A stretch of DNA of 33,461 nt from an uncultured Bacteroidales bacterium (lineage in GTDB: Bacteria; Bacteroidota; Bacteroidia; Bacteroidales; Paludibacteraceae). The stretch lies in the NCBI GenBank assembly GCA_937872735.1, contig CALMUD010000095.1, positions 1 to 33,461 of the forward strand, written 5' to 3'. The notes beneath the pieces were generated by a model, which saw only the letters and a list, made by a program, of their open reading frames with translations, had not been told where the DNA came from and did not search any database. Of this stretch, positions 7,790 to 16,457 are shown in pieces. Every line of letters begins with the position of its first letter. Position 1 is the stretch's first letter. The translations under genes were made by a program, and so were the position numbers.

Positions 7790-10507
7790 TCAATACCATT
7801 TATCATTCCATACTGGATAATCCGAAGCACGCTTGCGTTGCTCATACTTCAAATCCTGGAGCATGGAGGCACGGACACCGATGTGAAAATTATAAGAGAA
7901 ATTGTCGCCAAATGGAACCATATTGAGTGATGCAAACCAGCAATGAAGGTCACGCGTGATACCCACCGACGAATAAGATATATCCTTTTCCTCAAAATCA
8001 TAACCCGAGCTGAAAGTCACCTCCCAGTTTTTAGTAAAGTTGATGCTTCCAGAGAAATTGAGTGACTGGGTAATGTCCTGATCATAGGTAAGCTTGCGCT
8101 TGTTGAATTCCTGGTCACCATACTCCACCGAGTAGTCGAAACGGAAGTGCCATGGCAATGTAAACTTCTGATAGCCATTATTGTCTGTATCCAATTTCTT
8201 TGACTTGTCCTTTTCTTCGTCCTTCTTGCTGAATCCGTTAGGGTCATTCTCCTCGTTCTCGTTGGCATCATTGTTTTTGCTGCCACCCTTCTTGAACATA
8301 TCATTAGAGAACGTATAGCCGAAAGAGGTCTGCACATTGCGCATACGGGCCAGACGGTGATTCTTTTCCCACTCGGTAACGTCCACCTTGGTTGGTGAGC
8401 CATACTGATTGAGCTGATAAGTATATGGCGTGAATGTAGCAGAAACGGTAACCGAAACCTGTTTGGTAAGACGCAAACGCAGATTGGTGGCTATATCCGA
8501 CCACTTGAGCGAATCAGCAAACATATCATAACTGGTGCTGGCCGCCAAATTGTCGATAAGGGATATCTTGCGGAATCCCGACGAATCTTTTGAAGAGGCC
8601 ACTTTCATCTCCACGTTGTTATTGACGCTAAGATTGACATATCCCTGACGGACATTGGAAGAGGTTCCAAAAAGCGAGCCTGAAAAATAATTGTAATCTA
8701 TGCTGTTGTAATCACTTGAACCAGGAATCCTGCGGCTGTAATGACCCACATTATCGTTATCAATGACTGGCACCCACGAGAATCCCACTGTCGGGCGGAA
8801 CACGTGGCGAATCATGCTGATTTTATGACCGAAAAGGAATGGCACTGGCTTATAGAATCCGTAGAGCTGCGTGCTAAGGTCCAGTTTGGTGCTGACATCA
8901 TACACCCGATAGAATCCGTTGGAAGTATCACGGGCCACCACCTCGTTGGTGCTGTCCCATGCCTGGTTGATTTTCTTGAAATACCAACGCTCATTATACG
9001 ATACACTTGGCGACAATACAAAATACTTGAGAACCGTATAGGAAGCACCCGTAGAGAATGAATGTTTAAAGCCGTTGGACCCATCCTTCAGAATGCGATC
9101 TGTTGAGAACTGGTCTTCCTTGGTTGTATAGGTATTGTTGAAATTCATGTTGTAACTCAGATACAACTTCTCATACCATCTATCCTTACCTACTGACGAT
9201 TTGCGCTTGAATGGATAGAAACGCGACATGTTGAGGTAAATATTCGGTAATGAGAGGGACAACGTCGAGTCTGACTGACGCTGGTTGAGTGTCGCATTGG
9301 TAGAGAGGGAGAACGGCGTGTTCGGAACTGTCAATGCATAGTTCACACTTGACGATTTATTGTTCTCAGAGTAGGTGCTTGGATTATAATAGGAATCCAC
9401 ATTATTCTTATTGTAAGACGACGACGAGAAATCAACCGAAGCGGAAAGTGTGCTGAATGGATTGGCCTTGGCATCCTGCTGATGACGCCAGGTCACCTTC
9501 ACATCTTTCATCTCGCTGTAGTCGGGCAGATTCTCATCAATACCATATACCGTCTTTTGATAGCTGGCATAGAAGTTGCCATTATACTTGTAACGCTTAC
9601 GGTAGCGTGAAGTGGCATTCAAGCCCCATGAACCCTTGCTATACACATCGCCACGGATGGCAAGGTCGTAATGCTGGTTAAGGGCAAAATAATAACCTCC
9701 GTTTCTGAGATAGAACCCTCGGCTGTTTTCCTCGCCGAACGTAGGCATCAGCAAGCCTGAAGAATATTTAGAGGTGAAAGGGAAATAGCCGAACGGCAGA
9801 AACAATGGGATAGGGACATCAAGCACCACCATATAGGCTGGGCCCGTAACCACATATTCCTTAGGTTTCACTTTGGCCTTGGTCAGGTCCAGATAATAAT
9901 GGGGATGGTCATGGTCGTCGCAGGTTGTGTATTTGCCATCCACCATCTGGAAAGTGCCATCGTTCAGTTTCTTGGCCTTTTCGCTGGTGACGTAGCCTTC
10001 TCCCTGTTGGGTCATCACACCCCGGATAAGGCCCTTCTGTGTCTTGAAATTATAATCTATCGCTTTCGATTCATATTGATCCTTGCCTTGCTTGAACACA
10101 GGAGTTTCCACCAATGCTCCCGTACTGTCAACACGTCCTCTGGCTTGCACCAGGCTGCTATCCATACGCAAACGGATGACACTGGACTGCAGCTCCAAAT
10201 CCTGATAGGTAACTTTGGCTGTTCCATACAGAAAAGCGACACCACCCATGTAGAAAACTGCGGAATCCTTCGATGAATAGTTGACTTCTGACGCTATGGC
10301 ATCCTTCGATTTTTTGGGAACCCGATGGATAACAGAATCACCAGGTGTGGCAACAGTTGCGGAAGGTGCAGGGGTAACGGCATTGACTTTATCCTCCTTC
10401 TTCCGGCTCTTTTTGGCTGCATCAGCAACTGACGTGCCCACCAGAAGAAAGGATAAAGATAAAATGACCACCCGGATTATATATCGATCTGTCAAAATAG
10501 TAGGCAT
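7790..10507 (-). CDS. lptD: LPS-assembly outer-membrane protein LptD
   Basis: The 905-residue protein starts with a signal peptide (hydrophobic residues 13-27, likely cleavage after VADA at about 30). An OstA/LptA-like beta-jellyroll follows at about 85-240, including VRLRMDSSLVQARG-like strands and RGVMTQQGEGYVTSEKAK. Next comes the PIPLFLPFGYFPF segment and a long beta-barrel ending in an aromatic C-terminus (DKWY), as expected for an outer-membrane barrel. It should insert LPS into the outer leaflet of the outer membrane. A charged low-complexity stretch rich in Asn, Glu, Asp and Lys at about 735-775 interrupts the barrel and probably forms a loop. It is divergent from the esterase and amidase genes. 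The partner LptE is not in the window. Confidence 0.92.
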   Translation of the reverse strand: MPTILTDRYIIRVVILSLSFLLVGTSVADAAKKSRKKEDKVNAVTPAPSATVATPGDSVIHRVPKKSKDAIASEVNYSSKDSAVFYMGGVAFLYGTAKVTYQDLELQSSVIRLRMDSSLVQARGRVDSTGALVETPVFKQGKDQYESKAIDYNFKTQKGLIRGVMTQQGEGYVTSEKAKKLNDGTFQMVDGKYTTCDDHDHPHYYLDLTKAKVKPKEYVVTGPAYMVVLDVPIPLFLPFGYFPFTSKYSSGLLMPTFGEENSRGFYLRNGGYYFALNQHYDLAIRGDVYSKGSWGLNATSRYRKRYKYNGNFYASYQKTVYGIDENLPDYSEMKDVKVTWRHQQDAKANPFSTLSASVDFSSSSYNKNNVDSYYNPSTYSENNKSSSVNYALTVPNTPFSLSTNATLNQRQSDSTLSLSLPNIYLNMSRFYPFKRKSSVGKDRWYEKLYLSYNMNFNNTYTTKEDQFSTDRILKDGSNGFKHSFSTGASYTVLKYFVLSPSVSYNERWYFKKINQAWDSTNEVVARDTSNGFYRVYDVSTKLDLSTQLYGFYKPVPFLFGHKISMIRHVFRPTVGFSWVPVIDNDNVGHYSRRIPGSSDYNSIDYNYFSGSLFGTSSNVRQGYVNLSVNNNVEMKVASSKDSSGFRKISLIDNLAASTSYDMFADSLKWSDIATNLRLRLTKQVSVTVSATFTPYTYQLNQYGSPTKVDVTEWEKNHRLARMRNVQTSFGYTFSNDMFKKGGSKNNDANENEENDPNGFSKKDEEKDKSKKLDTDNNGYQKFTLPWHFRFDYSVEYGDQEFNKRKLTYDQDITQSLNFSGSINFTKNWEVTFSSGYDFEEKDISYSSVGITRDLHCWFASLNMVPFGDNFSYNFHIGVRASMLQDLKYEQRKRASDYPVWNDKWY

Positions 10508-10531
10508 TCTTCTATTACATATTTCGGATTG

Positions 10532-10539
10532 CGAAGTTA
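10532..10539 (-). promoter_or_regulatory. Probable -7 box of lptD promoter
   Basis: On the minus strand TAACTTCG differs by one base from the Bacteroidota -7 consensus TAnnTTTG and lies 24 bases before the lptD start codon, the same distance as the exact boxes before rbfA, miaA and the lipoprotein gene at 27637. No clear TTTG -33 box was seen. Confidence 0.45.
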
Positions 10540-10690
10540 CGCATTTTGACAGATAAAAAGAATATTAGTCCTGAATAAATTTTAAACAGCAACTGATATT
10601 AAGGCTTTGACAATGATTAATCAGCAGATTGTTTAGTAAAATTTGGGGGATTTTGACATAATAAATACGGCTAAATCCGTTTTATTTATC

Positions 10691-10698
10691 TAATTTTG
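10691..10698 (+). promoter_or_regulatory. Probable -7 box of esterase promoter
   Basis: TAATTTTG matches the Bacteroidota -7 consensus TAnnTTTG exactly and lies 31 bases before the ATG at 10730. The region is AT-rich, so a chance match is possible. Confidence 0.5.
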
Positions 10699-10729
10699 GA
10701 AAATTAAAAGAACAAAATATTATAGAAAT

Positions 10730-11977
10730 ATGAGAATCTGTTACCCCATATTGTCATTGGCTTTGGCTGCCAGTGCCGCTCAAGCTGAAATGACCACAAA
10801 GACTATCAGTGTAGACTCCCAAAATCGGACCTATTTGGTATACACGCCTGCCAGCGTCAGCAAAACGGATACCACCCCGCTGATTCTGTTCATGCACCCC
10901 AATGGTATGACCGCCAGCCAATTTGGCACGGCCTTCAATATTCAGAGTGTGAGCGATATGACCAAATCGATAGCGTTGGTACCTGAGGCTCTTGACGAGC
11001 AGGACTCGGACATAAAGAGTCTGTATAACAGCATTCAGGCAATGGGCATCAGTACGCCTGGCTTGTCCATCACCAACGTATGGGGAGCCGGAGTCAGTGT
11101 CAGCACCAGTGTTATCACTTCCAAATTGGGCAACATGAGTTCCCTTTTCAGTATGATGTACCCTAATCTGGCCAAAAGCGGAAAAATACAATTCAACAAG
11201 TCGGTGAACGATGTGAATTTCGTCAATGCCATTATCAATGAAACGGAAAATTCCTATAAGATTGACACCAGCAAAGTTTTTATGATTGGTGCCTCTATGG
11301 GTGGTGCCATGACTTACAAATATGCCTATGATTCCAGTTCCAAAATAAAAGGAGCTGCTGTGATATGCGGATTCATAGGAGCAGAGGTTGACACCACTGG
11401 CAAATCGCTGAACATTCCTATATGTATTTTTCACAGTCAGGCCGACTCTATCGTATATTATAAAGGTGGAACCTTCAGCGGCTCCATTCCCGAAACGGTG
11501 GCTTCCATTGCTGCCAGAAACGGCTGCGGAAATTATACAGAAACAGACGTACCAAATATAGCCGATGACACGCTGAGCATCAAACGGTACGACTATGCCT
11601 GCGACACCACCAGACGCGTGCGGTTCTTCTCCATCGACAATGCCACCCACCAGAAATTTTTGGTTTCTGATTATAAGACGGGCCCCAATGACATCGACTA
11701 TTATCAAGAGGTGTATAAATTCCTGTTCGGAGAACAGAATGCAGGGAGCGTTGAAGAGACTATGGCCGATGCCAACATGATATACCCTAATCCGGTCAAG
11801 GAAATTCTCCATACTACCCGTTCGGGTTTTTACAGCATCGTCAACGCAAAGGGTCAATCCATCAAATCGGGCTGGGTGGATAACGGCAATATTGACTTGT
11901 CAACTTTGGCAAAAGGCTCCTATGTGTTTCTGCTGAAGAATGAAAATGGCTATTTCTCAGCAAAATTCATCAAGTAA
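10730..11977 (+). CDS. Secreted alpha/beta-hydrolase esterase with T9SS sorting domain
   Basis: This 415-residue protein has a signal peptide (cleavage likely after AAQA, about residue 19) and a PHB-depolymerase/feruloyl-esterase-like alpha/beta hydrolase domain at about 25-335. The catalytic triad can be read directly: Ser189 in GASMGG, Asp239 in SQADSIV, and His307 in NATHQKF. HPNGM at 56-60 supplies the oxyanion-hole region. The C-terminus (about 350-415) begins with MIYPNPVKE and ends with KGSYVFLLK followed by a short basic strand, matching a type A sorting domain of the type IX secretion system. The enzyme should therefore be exported across the outer membrane and released or anchored. 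Its substrate (for example feruloyl or acetyl esters on plant polysaccharides) is not decidable. It stands between lptD and the amidase gene, and a 154-base gap separates it from the latter. Confidence 0.88.
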   Translation: MRICYPILSLALAASAAQAEMTTKTISVDSQNRTYLVYTPASVSKTDTTPLILFMHPNGMTASQFGTAFNIQSVSDMTKSIALVPEALDEQDSDIKSLYNSIQAMGISTPGLSITNVWGAGVSVSTSVITSKLGNMSSLFSMMYPNLAKSGKIQFNKSVNDVNFVNAIINETENSYKIDTSKVFMIGASMGGAMTYKYAYDSSSKIKGAAVICGFIGAEVDTTGKSLNIPICIFHSQADSIVYYKGGTFSGSIPETVASIAARNGCGNYTETDVPNIADDTLSIKRYDYACDTTRRVRFFSIDNATHQKFLVSDYKTGPNDIDYYQEVYKFLFGEQNAGSVEETMADANMIYPNPVKEILHTTRSGFYSIVNAKGQSIKSGWVDNGNIDLSTLAKGSYVFLLKNENGYFSAKFIK

Positions 11978-12056
11978 AAACGCCCGATAATTGACTAAAT
12001 AGACAAAATTCTATAAAAAGCCACCTTCAGAACAAAATAAATTATAGGTAAAATTG

Positions 12057-12064
12057 TATTTTTG
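12057..12064 (+). promoter_or_regulatory. Probable -7 box of amidase promoter
   Basis: TATTTTTG matches TAnnTTTG exactly and is followed by CAG. It lies 67 bases before the amidase ATG, which implies a leader of about 60 bases. No obvious TTTG at the -33 position. Confidence 0.5.
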
Positions 12065-12131
12065 CAGATTGCAAGGAATGAAGTCCTATCAAGAGGGACT
12101 CAACTCTAAAAAGAAATAAGGGAAAACTGGA

Positions 12132-13232
12132 ATGAAAAGGTTTCTGATTATAGCATTTTTCATCACTTTGGCAATATGCAATTTTGCCAAGGGAGAGACA
12201 AAGGCTGCTACGACCAAAAAACCTTTCATTGTGGTGATTGATGCCGGACATGGTGGCAAAGATGACGGTGCCAAGGGTAAGCACCATCTGAAAGAGAAAG
12301 ACATCAATCTGTCGGTGGCACTGAAACTGGGACAGATGATAAACACCCTTAAGGGGGTGCGTGTTTATTATACCCGCAAGACGGACGTTTTTGTTCCCTT
12401 GGCCGACAGAGCCCAATACGCTAACAGACTGAATGCCGACTTGTTCATATCAATACACACCAACTCCGCCGAGACGCGCAAAGCGCACGGCACTGAGGTT
12501 TACAGTTTCTCCCCCTCTTCCTCATCGGTAGCCATGCGCGAGAACTCTGTAATGGAGATGGAGGACAACTACCGGAAGAAATATGACGGATTCAATCCTC
12601 GCTCCACCGAATCGTATATACAATGGGACTTGGTGGCTGGCGATTTTGGCTATTCCGGACAAAGCAAAAAATTTGCGGGCCGCATCTCTTCTCAGCTGAA
12701 AAAATATTGTTCGCTGGAAAGCCGAGGCGTACGTGAGGCGGGATTCTGGGTGCTGAAGTATTGCAAAATGCCTGGCGTGCTGGTCGAGGTAGGATATGTA
12801 TCGAACATTGAGGAGGAGAAATATTTGAGGAAAGATGCCTCTAGAGAGAATCTGGCAAGATCAGTATACAAAGCCTTTGTGCAATACAAGTCAGACTACG
12901 ACAAAAAGACAAGTGCTGATGCCTTGGCCGCCAACAAGAAAAGCACTACGGAGAAAAGCCATGTGCTGACCAGCGGCGTGCACTATAGGGTCCAATTCTA
13001 CAAAGGAGAACGCAAAAGCATGTATGCCAAGGAATTCAAGCACTGTGTGCCAGCCAAGGAATATCCTATAGGTGGAGGGGGATTCATCTATATGTATGGT
13101 GATGAGACATCTTTGGAAGGAGCTAACAGGTTGCTGAAAAAAGTAAAAAAAGATTTCAAAAGGGCTTATCTGGTCGTATTCAAAAACGGTCATCGGTTGA
13201 CCGAAAACGATGCTGCCAAATATTTGCACTGA
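12132..13232 (+). CDS. N-acetylmuramoyl-L-alanine amidase (Amidase_3, AmiC-like)
   Basis: The 366-residue protein has a signal peptide (residues 1-19 or so) and an Amidase_3 zinc-peptidase domain at about 32-252. The expected zinc ligands are visible: His40 in VVIDAGHGG, Glu55 in KEKDINL and His109 in FISIHTNS; the catalytic Glu219 sits in VLVEVGYVSN. It should cleave the bond between N-acetylmuramic acid and L-alanine of peptidoglycan in the periplasm, acting in cell separation or wall turnover. A C-terminal region of about 80 residues (from VHYRVQFYKG) resembles a SPOR-like peptidoglycan-binding domain, though this is a weaker call. The MCE protein gene follows after 47 bases and is probably co-transcribed. 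Confidence 0.93.
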   Translation: MKRFLIIAFFITLAICNFAKGETKAATTKKPFIVVIDAGHGGKDDGAKGKHHLKEKDINLSVALKLGQMINTLKGVRVYYTRKTDVFVPLADRAQYANRLNADLFISIHTNSAETRKAHGTEVYSFSPSSSSVAMRENSVMEMEDNYRKKYDGFNPRSTESYIQWDLVAGDFGYSGQSKKFAGRISSQLKKYCSLESRGVREAGFWVLKYCKMPGVLVEVGYVSNIEEEKYLRKDASRENLARSVYKAFVQYKSDYDKKTSADALAANKKSTTEKSHVLTSGVHYRVQFYKGERKSMYAKEFKHCVPAKEYPIGGGGFIYMYGDETSLEGANRLLKKVKKDFKRAYLVVFKNGHRLTENDAAKYLH

Positions 13233-13279
13233 AAATCGACCAATAATATAAACAACAAAGAAACAAAAAAAGACAAAAT

Positions 13280-14197
13280 ATGACTTTCAAAATTAGCAAA
13301 GAGTTCTCTATAGGACTTTTGGTAGTGGCAACAATAGCCCTTCTGTTTTTTGGCATCAATTACCTGAAGGGCATCAATCTGTTCAACCCCACCAACTTCT
13401 ACTATGCCAAATTCAAAAGTGTGAATGGCTTGGTTGAGTCGGGCGATGTGATGTGCCGTGGCTGCAAAGTGGGACTTGTAAAACAAATCATATACAACTA
13501 CGATGACCCCACCAGCGATGTGGTGGTGGTATTGCAGGTTGACAACAGTCTTAAACTGCCCCGCAATTCCAGGGCAGTGCTGGAGACCTCTATGCTGGGC
13601 GGCGCCACCATATCGTTGGAGCTGAACCAACAGGTGCCAATAACCGATGCTTATGAGCGGGGCGACACAATTCCTTCGTTCGTACCTTCGGACATGATGA
13701 GTACCGTAACGGGCGAACTGGTGCCTCGTGTTGAAGAGATTCTGCCTCATCTCGATTCTCTGATAACTGCCTTGCATACGCTGGCCGCCAACAAGGACAT
13801 CACAGAGTCACTAAAACATATCAACAAGATGACGGGAAACCTGGAAGTGACATCTGCCAAACTGAACCGCATGATGAGCAAGGATGTTCCTCCTATATTG
13901 GCCAATGCCAACCACATCACCACCAACTTCAGCAAGGTAAGCGACAATCTGGCCGAGGTTGATTTCGAGGCTACCATGAACCGGGTGGACAGCACTCTGA
14001 ACAGTTTCCAAGCGCTGGCCGACAAGATGAACAATGGCAAGGGCACCATCGGACTGCTGATGAACGACCGCTCTTTATATGACGGGCTGAACACTACAGT
14101 GGGCAATGCCAACAATCTGATGATTGACTTGAAAGAGAATCCTAAGAGATACGTTCACTTCTCTGTATTCGCTCCTAAGGAGAAGAAAAACAAATAA
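13280..14197 (+). CDS. MCE/MlaD-family lipid-transport protein
   Basis: At 305 residues it has one N-terminal membrane helix (about 9-27, ending GINYLKG), then an MCE domain at about 38-116 with the typical core FKSVNGLVESGDVMCRG-like turn, VGLV and the strand pair LETSMLGGATISLEL. The C-terminal half is a long predicted helix with heptad-like Leu/Asn spacing, as in MCE proteins that form periplasmic hexamers or tunnels. It likely moves phospholipids between inner and outer membrane. The ATPase and permease (MlaF/MlaE) are not in the window; in many Bacteroidota the MCE subunit follows an amidase gene, as here. A strong terminator closes the unit. Confidence 0.92.
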   Translation: MTFKISKEFSIGLLVVATIALLFFGINYLKGINLFNPTNFYYAKFKSVNGLVESGDVMCRGCKVGLVKQIIYNYDDPTSDVVVVLQVDNSLKLPRNSRAVLETSMLGGATISLELNQQVPITDAYERGDTIPSFVPSDMMSTVTGELVPRVEEILPHLDSLITALHTLAANKDITESLKHINKMTGNLEVTSAKLNRMMSKDVPPILANANHITTNFSKVSDNLAEVDFEATMNRVDSTLNSFQALADKMNNGKGTIGLLMNDRSLYDGLNTTVGNANNLMIDLKENPKRYVHFSVFAPKEKKNK

Positions 14198-14212
14198 GAT
14201 ATAAAAAACAAG

Positions 14213-14250
14213 ACAAAGGCAGTGTCAAATTCGTTTGACACTGCCTTTGT
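14213..14250 (+). terminator. Strong intrinsic terminator after the MCE gene
   Basis: A perfect 17-base-pair stem (14213-14229 with 14234-14250) is closed by a TTCG loop and followed by TTTTTATAT. It begins 16 bases past the MCE stop codon. An A-run on the upstream side might allow weaker termination on the other strand. Confidence 0.95.
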
Positions 14251-14371
14251 TTTTATATATAACTTCGGGTACCGACACAACCACATAACGTAACCACACG
14301 GCACGGGTTGGAACAAATCTGACACAAACGTAGAGACCCACGCGTACATTCAGGTCAATCACACCACCTAC

Positions 14372-14405
14372 AAAAAAAGAGGGGCTGCATCTACGATGCA
14401 GCCCC
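14372..14405 (-). terminator. Intrinsic terminator after the GGGtGRT gene
   Basis: GGGGCTGCAT (14381-14390) pairs perfectly with ATGCAGCCCC (14396-14405) around a five-base loop. On the minus strand the stem is followed by CTTTTTTTG, giving a classical U-tract. It lies 25 bases past the GGGtGRT stop codon. Confidence 0.93.
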
Positions 14406-14429
14406 CCGGCATATTTCGGTAAATCCGAA

Positions 14430-15443
14430 TTACTTCTTGTTCATGGCAAGGTCTGCGCTAACGGCGCAAGCCACAGTACAGCCAACCATTGGGTTGTTGC
14501 CGATACCAAGGAAGCCCATCATCTCAACGTGAGCTGGAACTGAAGAAGAACCAGCGAACTGAGCGTCAGAGTGCATACGACCCATAGTATCAGTCATACC
14601 ATAAGAAGAAGGACCTGCAGCCATGTTATCTGGATGCAAAGTACGGCCTGTTCCACCACCTGATGCAACAGAGAAGTACTTCTTGCCTGCCTCTAAGCGT
14701 TCCTTCTTGTAAGTTCCGGCAACTGGATGCTGGAAACGGGTAGGATTGGTAGAGTTACCAGTTATGGAAACATCTACATCTTCCTTCCACATGATGGCTA
14801 CACCTTCACGTACATCGTTAGCGCCATAGCACTTAACCTTGGCACGAGGTCCATCAGAATAAGCTATCTCCTCAGTAACTGTAAGTTTGCTGGTGAAATA
14901 GTCAAAATCGGTCTTTACATAGGTAAAGCCATTGATACGGCTGATAATCTGTGCGGCATCCTTGCCCAGACCGTTCAGGATACAACGAAGCGGATTCTTA
15001 CGAACCTTGTTCGCCATTTCGGCAATCTTGATGGCGCCTTCAGCAGCAGCAAAAGACTCGTGACCAGCCAAGAATGCGAAGCACTGAGTCTCCTCACGAA
15101 GCAGACGGGCTGCCAGGTTACCATGACCCAAACCTACTTTACGATCCTCTGCTACAGATCCAGGAATACAGAAAGACTGCAAACCTACACCAATAGCCTC
15201 AGCGCAGTCAGCTGCAGTCTTGCAGCCCTTCTTCAAAGCGATAGCAGTACCAACAACATAAGCCCACTTGGCATTCTCAAAGCAGATGCTCTGAGTCTCC
15301 TCGCAAGTTTTATAAGGATCCAGGCCGAACTTGTCGCAAATTGCGTTAGCCTCTTCAATATCTTTAATACCGTTAGCATTAAGAGCAGCAAGAATCTGCT
15401 TCATTCGACGGTCCTGATTCTCAAAATTAACTTTTCTAATCAT
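14430..15443 (-). CDS. GGGtGRT protein, partner of a NifU-like scaffold
   Basis: This 337-residue protein carries the diagnostic SGGGTGRTLHPDNMAAGP segment at 261-278, which gives the family its name. It is rich in cysteine (positions 36, 47, 54, 74, 80, 92, 121, 154, 205, 322 and 326), including a cluster between 36 and 92 and a CTVAC pair near the C-terminus. That pattern suggests metal or Fe-S binding. It begins 12 bases after the NifU-like gene and ends at a strong terminator, so the two form a two-gene operon. An AAGGAG Shine-Dalgarno-like site precedes the start. The family is widespread in anaerobes and, as far as I know, has no established biochemical function; a role in Fe-S cluster handling is inferred from its partner. 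Confidence 0.88.
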   Translation of the reverse strand: MIRKVNFENQDRRMKQILAALNANGIKDIEEANAICDKFGLDPYKTCEETQSICFENAKWAYVVGTAIALKKGCKTAADCAEAIGVGLQSFCIPGSVAEDRKVGLGHGNLAARLLREETQCFAFLAGHESFAAAEGAIKIAEMANKVRKNPLRCILNGLGKDAAQIISRINGFTYVKTDFDYFTSKLTVTEEIAYSDGPRAKVKCYGANDVREGVAIMWKEDVDVSITGNSTNPTRFQHPVAGTYKKERLEAGKKYFSVASGGGTGRTLHPDNMAAGPSSYGMTDTMGRMHSDAQFAGSSSVPAHVEMMGFLGIGNNPMVGCTVACAVSADLAMNKK

Positions 15444-15451
15444 ATTCTGGT

Positions 15452-15457
15452 CTCCTT
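15452..15457 (-). promoter_or_regulatory. Shine-Dalgarno-like site of the GGGtGRT gene
   Basis: AAGGAG on the minus strand lies 8 bases before the ATG at 15443 and overlaps the end of the preceding gene. Such sites are unusual in Bacteroidota, and it supports the chosen start codon. Confidence 0.55.
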
Positions 15458-16157
15458 ATTCTTTACGTGGGTCAATAAATTTAACTACGCCTTGTTCAGC
15501 AGTGAAACGGCCATAGTGACCAGTAACAGCCTTCAAAGCCTCATTAGCATCCTCACCTTTCTTGATTCTCTCCATGAACTTGCCAAGATGTACATACTCG
15601 TAACCGATAACCTGGTTGTCCTTGTCAAGAGCCATTCTGGTGATGTAGCCTTCAGTCAGCTCCAAATAGCGTGTACCTTTGGCCAATGTGCCATAAAGTG
15701 TACCCGTCTGGCTACGCAGACCTTTGCCAAGGTCCTCAAGACCAGCACCGATAAGCAGACCATTGTCTGAGAAGGCTGACTGTGAACGGCCATAAACAAT
15801 CTGCAAGAAGAGTTCACGCATTGCAGTATTGATGGCGTCACAAACCAAGTCGGTATTCAGCGCCTCAAGAATGGTCTTGCCTGGCAGGATTTCTGATGCC
15901 ATGGCGGCTGAGTGTGTCATACCTGAACAACCGATAGTCTCAACCAGACACTCCTGGATGATACCATTCTTGATGTTCAATGAAAGCTTACAAGCACCCT
16001 GCTGAGGAGCACACCACCCCACACCGTGAGTAAAACCAGAGATGTCTTTAATCTCTTTTGCCTTGATCCATTTTCCTTCCTCTGGAAGTGGAGCTGGTCC
16101 ATGGTTTGGGCCTTGCGCAACAATACACATGTTGCTTACTTCTTTTGTGTAGTCCAT
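15456..16157 (-). CDS. NifU-like iron-sulfur cluster scaffold protein
   Basis: I start at ATG 16157-16155 (233 residues) because MDYTKEVSNMCIVAQGPNHG looks like the true N-terminus; the in-frame upstream 30 codons are AT-rich leader. Cysteines at 49 (GVGWCAPQQG), 56, 77 (IGCSGMTHSA) and 106 resemble the ligand set of the IscU/NifU N-terminal fold, where three cysteines carry a nascent cluster. GCSGMTHSAAMASEIL is the most conserved-looking stretch, and a C-terminal extension of about 100 residues follows. It is translated 12 bases upstream of the GGGtGRT gene and must work with it. No cysteine desulfurase is nearby. Confidence 0.82.
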   Translation of the reverse strand: MDYTKEVSNMCIVAQGPNHGPAPLPEEGKWIKAKEIKDISGFTHGVGWCAPQQGACKLSLNIKNGIIQECLVETIGCSGMTHSAAMASEILPGKTILEALNTDLVCDAINTAMRELFLQIVYGRSQSAFSDNGLLIGAGLEDLGKGLRSQTGTLYGTLAKGTRYLELTEGYITRMALDKDNQVIGYEYVHLGKFMERIKKGEDANEALKAVTGHYGRFTAEQGVVKFIDPRKE

Positions 16158-16297
16158 TACTTTTGATTTATAAATAATAAAAACGTTAATCCTTAATAAC
16201 TTTTTATCGGCTTGCGCCGCCCCAAATTCCGTTACAGAATTCGTCACACAAAAAAAACAATTTTTTTTGTCAATTCAAAAAAAACGGGGCGCTAAAT

Positions 16298-16324
16298 AAA
16301 GTCCAAATTCAACTATTGGACTTT
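16298..16324 (+). terminator. Terminator-like hairpin in the miaA upstream region
   Basis: AAAGTCCAA (16298-16306) pairs with TTGGACTTT (16316-16324), followed by TATTTT on the plus strand. It sits between the divergent NifU-like and miaA genes, upstream of the putative miaA promoter. It could end a short unannotated plus-strand RNA, or be an operator; no coding region precedes it. Confidence 0.4.
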
Positions 16325-16427
16325 TATTTTCGGTTTGAAGCCGGTTGTATAATGAGTAGATTCCTCCTCTCCGAGGTGGAACACACGACAAGAGAAGCCA
16401 AGAGACTGCCGTTTGACAATAAAATTG

Positions 16428-16435
16428 TAAATTTG
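16428..16435 (+). promoter_or_regulatory. Probable -7 box of miaA promoter
   Basis: TAAATTTG matches TAnnTTTG exactly and lies 22 bases before the miaA ATG. A TTTG at 16412-16415 is closer than the usual -33 spacing, so the upstream element is unclear. Confidence 0.55.
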
Positions 16436-16457
16436 CCCTGACAAACGCGAACGACAG

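Noticed and set aside
10754-11857. 367-codon minus-strand frame
   Set aside because: Antisense to the esterase, whose catalytic triad, signal peptide and sorting domain are all readable on the plus strand.
13190-13777. 195-codon minus-strand frame near the MCE gene
   Set aside because: Antisense to the conserved MCE domain and rich in His/Gln, as typical for reverse-frame translation.
14727-15770. 347-codon plus-strand frame across the GGGtGRT and NifU-like genes
   Set aside because: Antisense to two genes with clear motifs; its translation has no family features.
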